Positions 7,855-13,750 of a stretch of 13,750 bases of DNA are shown here, one piece after another. This DNA is from Bacteroidales bacterium. Lineage in GTDB: Bacteria; Bacteroidota; Bacteroidia; Bacteroidales; VadinHA17. The DNA lies in NCBI GenBank assembly GCA_016936695.1, contig JAFGXK010000061.1, positions 1 through 13,750 of the forward strand, given 5' to 3'. Within the stretch, counting starts at the first letter, position 1. Every line of letters starts with the position of its first letter. Made by a program: the position numbers and the translations under genes. The notes beneath the pieces are model-generated. The model ran no database searches, was not told the origin of the DNA, and worked only from the letters and a program-made list of their open reading frames with translations.

Positions 7855-9177
7855 ATGAAAGAAGAATTCCTGCATTATCTGTGGAAATATTCCCTGTATG
7901 AGCCATCTTCCCTTATTGACGAAGATGGTAATCCGATAACTGTCATAAGTCCGGGTGAGTACAACCGCGATTCGGGTCCTGATTTTTTCAACGCCAGGAT
8001 CGTTATTGCCGGAACCGAGTGGGCCGGCAATGTGGAGATACATATCAGGTCATCCCACTTCAATGTTCATGGTCATGACAACGACCATGCCTTTGACAAT
8101 GTAATCCTTCATGTTGTTGCTGAAAAGGATATAAAGGTATTCAATGCCAATAATGAGGAACTGCTTACGACAGAGATAAGATTCAATCCGGAGCTGTACC
8201 GGAAATACATTAATCTTGTTAATAATCCCTGCGCCATTGCATGCCGGGATGAGATTGAAGGCACCGACATTTTTCTCCTGCGAAGCTGGCTGAATTCACT
8301 TCTTATCGAAAGGCTGCAGATGAAGTCGGAGGCTGTGATGAAGATCTGGACGGCAACCGGTAACGACTGGGATGAGACCTTCTATAGGGTGCTGAGCAGG
8401 TATTTCGGGTTCAGGGTGAACACAGAGCCTTTTGAAATGCTGGCCACAGCCCTTCCTTTCAGGATAATAAGAAAGCATGCCGATAACAGGCTCCAGATCG
8501 AGGCACTCCTTTTCGGGAGCGCCGGCATGCTGGAAGAAGGATTGTTTAAAAATGCCCTTTCAGATAAATATTATACCGGCCTGATACGGGAATACAAGGT
8601 GCTGTCGGCTAAATATTCACTCCGGCCTATCCATGGCTGGCTGTGGAAGTTCTGCCGCCTACGTCCGGTTAACTTTCCCACGGTGCGACTGTCGCAGCTG
8701 GCAGCTCTTCTTTCAACTGCCGGAGGATTGTTCTCCCGGACACTGGTGGCTTATAATGTGTCTCAGCTGAAAGACCTGTTCGGAGTAGCAGCATCATCAT
8801 ACTGGGAAAACCATTACATATTCGGAAAGGAAAGCAAAAGATCAGGGAAACACACCGGCCATCAGGCAACTGATATTCTGCTGATCAATGCCGTGATTCC
8901 AATGATATTTATTTATGGCAGGATGCACGACGACAGAAAGCTTTGTGACAGGGCACTGAATCTTCTTGCTGAAATTGATCCGGAAAAAAATTCAGTTATC
9001 CGCGACTGGACTCTGGCAGGGGTGGTTCCCGAATCGGCATTTTACACCCAGGCCCTCATCCAGCTTACTGATGAATACTGCCGTAAAAGAAGATGCCTCG
9101 ATTGCAGGATAGGGAGTAGTGTGATCAGTTCGGGAAAGTTACTGAAAAACAACGATCAGCTGACGCTCGAGCCGTGA
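7855..9177 (+). CDS. DUF2851 family protein, function unknown
   Basis: The 440-residue protein matches the Bacteroidetes DUF2851 family, recognised by the N-terminal xEEFLHYLWKY, PGEYNRDSGPDFFNARI (33-49) and GNVEIHI (58-64). There is no signal peptide or clear membrane segment, so it is probably cytoplasmic. The first 90 residues are rich in potential metal ligands: D39, D43, E61, H63, H68, H72, H74, D77, D81 and H86. The C-terminus has C409, C414 and C417 (Cx4Cx2C), and C126/C130 form another pair. The DSGPD...VEIH pattern vaguely resembles a PD-(D/E)XK nuclease core, and the cysteines could hold zinc or Fe-S, but these are ideas, not assignments. ATG 7855 opens the family-typical N-terminus. 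Upstream only a weak -7 candidate (TAACTTTA, 7817-7824) is present. Confidence 0.85.
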   Translation: MKEEFLHYLWKYSLYEPSSLIDEDGNPITVISPGEYNRDSGPDFFNARIVIAGTEWAGNVEIHIRSSHFNVHGHDNDHAFDNVILHVVAEKDIKVFNANNEELLTTEIRFNPELYRKYINLVNNPCAIACRDEIEGTDIFLLRSWLNSLLIERLQMKSEAVMKIWTATGNDWDETFYRVLSRYFGFRVNTEPFEMLATALPFRIIRKHADNRLQIEALLFGSAGMLEEGLFKNALSDKYYTGLIREYKVLSAKYSLRPIHGWLWKFCRLRPVNFPTVRLSQLAALLSTAGGLFSRTLVAYNVSQLKDLFGVAASSYWENHYIFGKESKRSGKHTGHQATDILLINAVIPMIFIYGRMHDDRKLCDRALNLLAEIDPEKNSVIRDWTLAGVVPESAFYTQALIQLTDEYCRKRRCLDCRIGSSVISSGKLLKNNDQLTLEP

Positions 9178-9357
9178 CCTGAACATTCTGCTCACAACTC
9201 TGTTAATTTGTTAATAAGTTGTCGTTTATCATAATTTATCCACGCAACTTTTAGACCTAAATTTACGTCTTTATAATAGACGGGGCAATATCTTAGTTGT
9301 GCTGTCGTTGGACTTTTAGAAAATATTTGCTGAACTTCAAAAAAAAGTAGTCAATTG
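9178..9357. other. AT-rich intergenic stretch upstream of rpsO
   Basis: I see no gene, tRNA or strong hairpin here. It holds a 9-base direct repeat ACTTTTAGA (9247-9255 and 9312-9320), a weak 5-bp hairpin (CGTCT/AGACG, near 9268-9284) and one DnaA-box-like TTATCCACG (9236-9244). No function can be assigned. Confidence 0.4.
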
Positions 9358-9390
9358 TTTGATAGTTTACATAAAAAAGCCTTATTTTTG
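9358..9390 (+). promoter_or_regulatory. Predicted rpsO promoter
   Basis: TTTG at 9358-9361 (-33 element) and TATTTTTG at 9383-9390 (-7 element, exact TAnnTTTG) are separated by 21 bases, inside the range described for Bacteroidetes promoters. The transcript would start near 9397 and leave a leader of about 51 bases before the rpsO ATG. Confidence 0.7.
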
Positions 9391-9447
9391 CGTTCCAAAA
9401 TTGGAGACTCAATTTATTTATGGATTAATAATATATTAATTAAAGAT

Positions 9448-9717
9448 ATGTATTTGACTACCGAGAAGAAGCAGGAGTTTTTCAAAACGTTTGGAACATC
9501 AGAGATTGACACGGGTACGGCCGAGGGACAGATTGCATTGTTTTCATACAGGATATCACATCTTACGGAGCACCTGAAAAAGAATAAAAAGGACTTCAGC
9601 ACCCAGAGAGCTCTTATCAAGCTTGTCGGAAGGAGGAGGAAACTTCTTGATTACCTCAAAGTCAAAGACATAGAGCGTTATCGGGAAATAGTCAAAGCGT
9701 TGAAATTACGTAAGTGA
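9448..9717 (+). CDS. rpsO: 30S ribosomal protein S15
   Basis: S15 binds 16S rRNA (the helix 20-22 junction) early in assembly of the small subunit. The product has 89 residues, the normal length, with DTGTAEGQIALFSYRI, LTEHLKKNKKDFSTQ, a GRRRKLLDYLK segment and the terminal RK typical of the family. The frame is open upstream to a TTG at 9355, but that would add 31 residues and place the start inside the promoter. ATG 9448 gives MYLTTEKKQEFF, as in Bacteroides S15. There is no Shine-Dalgarno; the ATG follows the A-rich TAAAGAT. A terminator follows and pnp comes next, the classic rpsO-pnp order. S15 often represses its own mRNA. The leader holds a small AT-only inverted repeat (ATTAAT at 9424-9429 and 9435-9440), too weak to call an operator. 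Confidence 0.97.
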   Translation: MYLTTEKKQEFFKTFGTSEIDTGTAEGQIALFSYRISHLTEHLKKNKKDFSTQRALIKLVGRRRKLLDYLKVKDIERYREIVKALKLRK

Positions 9718-9720
9718 GGG

Positions 9721-9750
9721 AAAAAAGGCAATTCTGAATTGCCTTTTTTC
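9721..9750 (+). terminator. Rho-independent terminator between rpsO and pnp
   Basis: The core stem GGCAATT/AATTGCC (9727-9733 with 9737-9743) has a CTG loop and is flanked by A6 (9721-9726) and T6 (9744-9749), giving a 13-bp stem and a U-rich end. It begins four bases after the rpsO stop. The symmetry may allow it to act in both directions. Confidence 0.88.
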
Positions 9751-9770
9751 TTATTATCCTTAATTAATTG

Positions 9771-9778
9771 TAATTTCG
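9771..9778 (+). promoter_or_regulatory. Weak candidate -7 box for pnp
   Basis: TAATTTCG differs from TAnnTTTG at one position and ends 25 bases before the pnp ATG, close to the spacing seen at glnN, the OmpA-family gene and prfA. There is no suitable -33 TTG. Transcription of pnp could instead depend on read-through of the rpsO terminator. Confidence 0.28.
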
Positions 9779-9803
9779 GCAATCACAAAACACAAAAGAA
9801 AGA

Positions 9804-11969
9804 ATGTTTAATATTAAAGAGAAGAATATTGATCTCGGCGATGGGCGTATTATAACCCTTGAGACCGGGAAGATGGCAAGACAAGCTGACGGGTCGGTGC
9901 TGCTGAAGATGGGAAAGACTATGCTGCTTGCCACTGTAGTTTCGGCAAAAGAGGCAAAGGAGGATACCGACTTCATGCCGCTTTCAGTTGAATACAAGGA
10001 AAAATATGCATCCTCAGGACGTATTCCGGGGGGATTCCTGAAGCGTGAAGCCAGGCCATCGGATTACGAGATTCTGATCTCCAGGCTGGTCGACAGGGCG
10101 TTGAGGCCGCTTTTCCCGGATGACTATCATGCCGAGACCTTTGTTACAATAAACCTTATTTCTGCCGATATCGACATTATTCCCGATGCGCTGGCAGGTC
10201 TTGCTGCTTCAACAGCACTCTCACTCTCCGACATCCCGTTCAACGGACCAATGTCAGAAGTCAGAGTGGCGAGGATAAATGGCAGCTTCATTGTTAATCC
10301 AACTGCCACTCAGCTCAAGGATGCTGATATGGATCTGATGGTTGGAGCTACCTTTGACAATGTCCTGATGGTTGAGGGTGAAATGAAGGAAGTGTCCGAA
10401 TCAGATATGATAGAGGCTCTAAGGGTTGCCCATCAGGCAATAAAAATCCAGTGCCAGGCTCAGATTGAATTTGCTGCTGAGGCCGGTAAAGGCCCCAGGC
10501 GTGAATATTCCCATGAAGAGAAGGACGAGGATCTGAAAAAGAAGGTCTGGGACGAAACTTATGACCCTTGCTTACAGGCTGCCCGGGCTGCCGTTGCCGA
10601 CAAGCACAGGAGAGAAGAATCTTTTAATGAAGTGCTGGAAGGATTTCTTTCACAATATACCGAGGAGGACGCAGTGAATGAAACCCTTGTAAAGAAATAT
10701 TTCAACGAGGTAGTCAGGGAAGCAGCAAGAAGGCTGGTTCTCGATGATAATATTCGTCTCGACGGCAGGAAACCCGATCAGATCAGGCCGATTGTCTGTG
10801 AAATTGATCCCCTTCCTGCAACACATGGCTCGGCTCTGTTTACAAGAGGTGAAACCCAGTCGCTTACAACTGTCACTCTCGGCACCAAGCTCGATGAGAA
10901 GATCATTGATGATGTACTTAACAAGGGAACTGAGAAATTCACCCTGCACTATAATTTTCCTCCATTCTCCACTGGTGAAGCAAGACCTGCAAGAGGTGTC
11001 AGCCGAAGGGAGATAGGACACGGAAACCTGGCACACAGGGCCCTGAAAAACATGATGCCCCCCGAGTCGGAAAATCCTTATACCATAAGAGTGGTTTCGG
11101 ATATACTCGAATCGAACGGGTCTTCATCCATGGCAACTGTATGTGCCGGTACTCTGGCACTCATGGATGCCGGCATCCAGCTTAAAAAACCGGTATCCGG
11201 TATTGCAATGGGACTCATAACCGACAAGGATTCCGGGAAGTATGCAATACTTTCGGATATCCTGGGCGATGAGGATCACCTCGGCGACATGGATTTCAAG
11301 GTCACCGGAACCCGCGACGGCATAACCGCCACACAGATGGATATCAAGGTTGAAGGGCTCTCCTTCGAGGTTCTTACAAAGGCCCTCGATCAGGCACGTG
11401 CCGGCAGGATGCATATCCTCGATATTATGAGGAACGTAATAGAAAGTCCCAGACCTGAACTCAAGCCTCACGCTCCCAGGATCGAAATGCTTACAATACC
11501 CAAGGAACTGATCGGTGCACTCATTGGCCCCGGAGGCAAGGTGATACAGGAAATCCAGCGTGAGACCGGTTCCACAATTGTGGTTGAGGAAGTAAACGGA
11601 CATGGCGATGTTAAGGTGTTCGGCGAAAACCAGGAAACCATAACAGCAGCTCTCGAATGGATAAAGAGAATAGTAGCGGTTCCCGAAATCGGTCAGGTTT
11701 ACAAGGGAAAAGTCAAGACTATAGTTCAGTTCGGTGCTTTCGTTGAAATTCTTCCCAACAAGGACGGACTTCTTCATATTTCGGAAATCGACTGGAAAAA
11801 GGTGAGAACAGTTGAAGATGTCCTTAAGGTTGGCGATGAATTGGACGTTAAGCTTATTGAGATTGATTCCAAGACAGGAAAACTGAAACTTTCCCGCAAA
11901 GTGCTGCTCCCGCGTCCCCCGAAGGAAGAGGGTGGAGAAAGACCAAGGCACGACGATCACAGAAACTAA
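9804..11969 (+). CDS. pnp: Polyribonucleotide nucleotidyltransferase (PNPase)
   Basis: PNPase degrades RNA from the 3' end with phosphate, releasing nucleoside diphosphates, and can run in reverse. It works as a cytoplasmic trimer. At 721 residues it is full length with the usual order: RNase PH-like core 1 (about 10-145), helical linker (about 240-310), catalytic core 2 (about 315-550), KH (about 560-620, GPGG at 575-578) and S1 (about 627-698). Catalytic residues D491, D497 and K499 in DEDHLGDMDFK correspond to D486, D492 and K494 of the E. coli enzyme. The RNA-contacting SGRIPGGFLKREARP (71-85) is intact. The tail is short, charged and His/Arg-rich. The start at 9804 gives MFNIKEKNIDLGDG, as expected for the family. 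It lies 86 bases after rpsO, beyond a terminator. A long hairpin follows the stop. Confidence 0.98.
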   Translation: MFNIKEKNIDLGDGRIITLETGKMARQADGSVLLKMGKTMLLATVVSAKEAKEDTDFMPLSVEYKEKYASSGRIPGGFLKREARPSDYEILISRLVDRALRPLFPDDYHAETFVTINLISADIDIIPDALAGLAASTALSLSDIPFNGPMSEVRVARINGSFIVNPTATQLKDADMDLMVGATFDNVLMVEGEMKEVSESDMIEALRVAHQAIKIQCQAQIEFAAEAGKGPRREYSHEEKDEDLKKKVWDETYDPCLQAARAAVADKHRREESFNEVLEGFLSQYTEEDAVNETLVKKYFNEVVREAARRLVLDDNIRLDGRKPDQIRPIVCEIDPLPATHGSALFTRGETQSLTTVTLGTKLDEKIIDDVLNKGTEKFTLHYNFPPFSTGEARPARGVSRREIGHGNLAHRALKNMMPPESENPYTIRVVSDILESNGSSSMATVCAGTLALMDAGIQLKKPVSGIAMGLITDKDSGKYAILSDILGDEDHLGDMDFKVTGTRDGITATQMDIKVEGLSFEVLTKALDQARAGRMHILDIMRNVIESPRPELKPHAPRIEMLTIPKELIGALIGPGGKVIQEIQRETGSTIVVEEVNGHGDVKVFGENQETITAALEWIKRIVAVPEIGQVYKGKVKTIVQFGAFVEILPNKDGLLHISEIDWKKVRTVEDVLKVGDELDVKLIEIDSKTGKLKLSRKVLLPRPPKEEGGERPRHDDHRN

Positions 11970-11993
11970 CATAACTGTCTGATGATATTGAAA

Positions 11994-12024
11994 GGAATGG
12001 GTGTTGTACTTCAACACCCATTCC
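11994..12024 (+). terminator. Hairpin after pnp
   Basis: A perfect 13-bp stem (11994-12006 with 12012-12024) closes the loop TACTT. It begins 24 bases after the pnp stop. A run of T does not follow, so it may act as a transcript-end stabiliser or an atypical terminator rather than a classical one. Confidence 0.75.
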
Positions 12025-12030
12025 AGTTTA

Positions 12031-12061
12031 TTGATATTATCAATACCGTTTCCTATATTTG
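12031..12061 (+). promoter_or_regulatory. Predicted promoter of the deoxynucleoside kinase gene
   Basis: TTG at 12031-12033 and TATATTTG at 12054-12061 (exact TAnnTTTG) are 20 bases apart, the best two-part promoter in the window. Transcription would start near 12068, leaving a leader of about 12 bases before ATG 12080. Confidence 0.72.
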
Positions 12062-12079
12062 ATTTATCATACGTGATCG

Positions 12080-12721
12080 ATGGAAGTCAGATATAATTAT
12101 GTGGTTATCGAAGGCAATATAGGGGCAGGAAAGACCTCTCTCGCCACCAGGATAGCCAATGAATGGAATGCCCGGCTGGTACTCGAACAGTTTGCCGATA
12201 ATCCCTTCCTTCCTAAATTTTATAAAGAACCGGATAAATATGCATTTCCCCTCGAGCTTTCCTTTCTCGCCAGCCGTTATAAACAGCTGAATGACGAACT
12301 CGGATCGCAGGATATTTTCAAATCATTTACGGTTTCAGATTACTATTTCATGAAATCGCTCGTCTTTGCCGCATCGACACTTAAAGGAGAGGAATATAAT
12401 CTCTACAGGCAGATCTTCTATATTATTTATGGCCAGATGCCCAAACCGGATATTTACATTTACCTTCACCAGACACCTTCAAAACTTTTGGAGAACATAA
12501 GCAAAAGAGGCCGGGATTATGAGAAAAATATAACCGCCGGGTACCTGCAGAAGATCCAGGAGAGCTATTTTACATTCTTCAGACAGAACCCTGAAAGCAA
12601 ATACCTTATTATCGATGTCAATAATATTGACTTTGTTGAAAGCGAGGAAGATTACATAAAAATCACCGAAACAATTTTCGCCGGCCAATGGGTTAAAGGT
12701 CTTAATATGGTCATATTATGA
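12080..12721 (+). CDS. Deoxynucleoside kinase, deoxyguanosine kinase-like
   Basis: The enzyme phosphorylates deoxynucleosides with ATP in the salvage pathway. Its 213 residues fit the dNK/dGK family. The P-loop GNIGAGKTS is at 12-20; E36 (LEQF) sits where the family has its catalytic glutamate; SDYYF (86-90) replaces the DRS-type motif; and the arginine-rich lid RGRDYE is at 143-148. The pattern SDYYFMKSLVFAASTL (86-101) is close to the ADYHIYKNVIFAERTL stretch of Bacillus deoxyguanosine kinase, so purine deoxynucleosides are the likelier substrates, although specificity cannot be read safely from sequence. The gene has its own promoter and no operon partner inside the window. Confidence 0.88.
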   Translation: MEVRYNYVVIEGNIGAGKTSLATRIANEWNARLVLEQFADNPFLPKFYKEPDKYAFPLELSFLASRYKQLNDELGSQDIFKSFTVSDYYFMKSLVFAASTLKGEEYNLYRQIFYIIYGQMPKPDIYIYLHQTPSKLLENISKRGRDYEKNITAGYLQKIQESYFTFFRQNPESKYLIIDVNNIDFVESEEDYIKITETIFAGQWVKGLNMVIL

Positions 12722-12761
12722 ACATTTTAATTGTTTTTTCTGATAATCTAACTATTTTTTA

Positions 12762-12769
12762 TAATTTTG
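12762..12769 (+). promoter_or_regulatory. Predicted -7 box for the lipoprotein gene
   Basis: TAATTTTG matches TAnnTTTG exactly. It ends 79 bases before ATG 12849, so the leader would be about 73 bases, the longest in the window. The leader contains an AT-only 7-bp inverted repeat (12790-12796 with 12807-12813). The nearest TTG upstream is 28 bases away, too far for a standard -33 element. Confidence 0.45.
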
Positions 12770-12848
12770 CAGGTAATTTCAAAAGAGATATTCTTTTTAA
12801 AATTTTAAAGAATAAATCAAGTTGATTAACACAAATAAAAATTAGACT

Positions 12849-13750
12849 ATGAAAAAAATCAGAAGCTATTTTATCCTTTTCCTCGCAGCTGCTTTTCTAT
12901 CGAGTTGCGCTGGTCTGAATAAAATGAAGAAGGAAGCCGGAGACATCAGGTACGATGTTACCCCAAAGGTACTTGAAGCTCATGGCGGACTTGTGGATGT
13001 TACCATTAATGGAACATTTCCCGAGAAGTATTTCAACAAGAAAGCTACTCTTGCCCTCACTCCGGTTCTAACCTATGCAGGCGGAGAAACAGCTTTTGAT
13101 AAAGTTCAGGTTCTTCAGGGAGAAAAAGTCATGGCCAATAATAAGGTTATTACCTATACAGGAGGTGATTTTACTTACACCTCGGCCATTCCCTACACCG
13201 ATGCGATGAAAAGGTCAGAACTGATTCTGAGGACAACCGCTACAATGGGCGAAAAAACCCTCGATTTTGAACCCCTTAAACTTGCTGACGGTGTTATAGC
13301 TACTTCGACCCTCGTAGAGAAAAACGTAAAGACTGTTATAATGCCTGACCAGTATGTCAGGATCGTTCCGGAAACCAAAATGGCCGACATAAATTATGTA
13401 ATCAATCAGGCTAATATCCGCAGCTCTGAACTTAAGTCAGAAGACGTTACCGCACTTAAGGAATATATTACGGCTGTCGACACTCTCCCCGGAAAGGAGC
13501 TCAAGGGAGCAGTAGTAAGCTCATATGCTTCTCCCGACGGCAAATTCGAAGAGAATGAAAAACTCTCTGGCAGGAGAGGTGTTTCAGCCGATAAGCTCCT
13601 GAAAAATGAATTCAAGACTATCGAAGCTGCACAGAACGAAGGTTTCTTCAGCTCACTTACCACAGCTGAAGACTGGGAAGGTTTCAAGACTGAAGTCGAG
13701 AATTCAAGTATTCCTGACAAAGAATTGATCCTCAGGGTTCTTTCAATGTA
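12849..13750 (+). CDS. Lipoprotein with degenerate OmpA-like motif (3' end cut off)
   Basis: The frame stays open from ATG 12849 to the edge, giving 300 residues and no stop, so the gene continues outside the window. The N-terminus MKKIRSYFILFLAAAFLSSCAG is a lipoprotein signal with lipobox LSSC and C20 as the lipidated cysteine; A and G at +2 and +3 do not decide the membrane. Residues about 30-180 look like beta-rich repeats without a name I can give. Near residues 224-250, SSYASPDGKFEENEKLSGRR resembles the OmpA pattern GHTDxxGxxxxNxxLSxxRA, but the usual HTD is replaced by ASPD, so diaminopimelate binding is doubtful. Similar lipoproteins occur in Bacteroidales, where they are usually longer with TPR-like C-terminal parts; that is recalled, not shown. 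No Shine-Dalgarno sequence precedes the ATG. Confidence 0.85.
   Translation, partial: MKKIRSYFILFLAAAFLSSCAGLNKMKKEAGDIRYDVTPKVLEAHGGLVDVTINGTFPEKYFNKKATLALTPVLTYAGGETAFDKVQVLQGEKVMANNKVITYTGGDFTYTSAIPYTDAMKRSELILRTTATMGEKTLDFEPLKLADGVIATSTLVEKNVKTVIMPDQYVRIVPETKMADINYVINQANIRSSELKSEDVTALKEYITAVDTLPGKELKGAVVSSYASPDGKFEENEKLSGRRGVSADKLLKNEFKTIEAAQNEGFFSSLTTAEDWEGFKTEVENSSIPDKELILRVLSM

Noticed and set aside
9236..9244. DnaA box TTATCCACG as a sign of a replication origin
   Set aside because: It is a single box with one mismatch; no cluster, unwinding element or dnaA/dnaN gene is nearby.
9355..9447. 31-residue N-terminal extension of S15 from a TTG
   Set aside because: It begins inside the -33 region of the rpsO promoter, and S15 is normally 89 residues, exactly the product from ATG 9448.
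9178..9447. tRNA or small RNA gene in the gap before rpsO
   Set aside because: No cloverleaf, T-loop sequence or strong independent hairpin with a T-run is visible.
11124..12017. 297-codon open frame on the minus strand
   Set aside because: It is antisense to the conserved catalytic core, KH and S1 domains of pnp; its composition is that of a shadow frame.

Overview
The window comes from a member of the Bacteroidota, most likely the Bacteroidales or Marinilabiliales. Several things point the same way: a type III glutamine synthetase (GlnN) with Bacteroides-like sequence throughout, the long (388-residue) PurM seen in Bacteroidetes, a DUF2851 protein, TPR/PD40/OmpA envelope proteins, and start regions with almost no Shine-Dalgarno sequences but repeated TAnnTTTG boxes, the -7 element of the Bacteroidetes housekeeping sigma factor. 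All genes recognised lie on the + strand, and coding density is high.

Layout. 1-288: AT-rich intergenic region with a leftward -7 box (27-34), three GC-rich stem-loops in tandem (104-195), A-tract direct repeats (224-277) and the glnN -7 box. 289-2478: glnN, closed by a strong hairpin terminator. 2622-7747: a TPR/PD40/CRD/OmpA envelope protein, which shares the domain order of the type IX secretion protein PorE, overlapping purM by 4 bases (ATGA), then prfA with its own -7 box and pyrF 12 bases behind it. 7855-9177: a DUF2851 protein of unknown function. 9448-9717: rpsO with a good promoter and a terminator. 9804-11969: pnp, followed by a 13-bp hairpin. 12080-12721: a dGK-type deoxynucleoside kinase with the best two-part promoter in the window. 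12849 to the right edge: the first 300 residues of a lipoprotein with a degenerate OmpA-like signature; it has no stop codon inside the window.

How the genes relate. Most are core metabolism or gene expression: nitrogen assimilation (glnN), purine and pyrimidine synthesis and salvage (purM, pyrF, the kinase), translation (prfA, rpsO) and RNA turnover (pnp). Two envelope proteins are interleaved with them. I see no defence system, phage, integron, CRISPR array, tRNA, rRNA or intact insertion sequence. The observations most worth a second look are the tandem hairpin block and phased A-tracts upstream of glnN, the coupling of a PorE-like envelope protein to purM, the histidine/aspartate and cysteine pattern of the DUF2851 protein, and the consistent short spacing from -7 box to start codon. 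I did not find convincing evidence of a wholly new multi-gene system.
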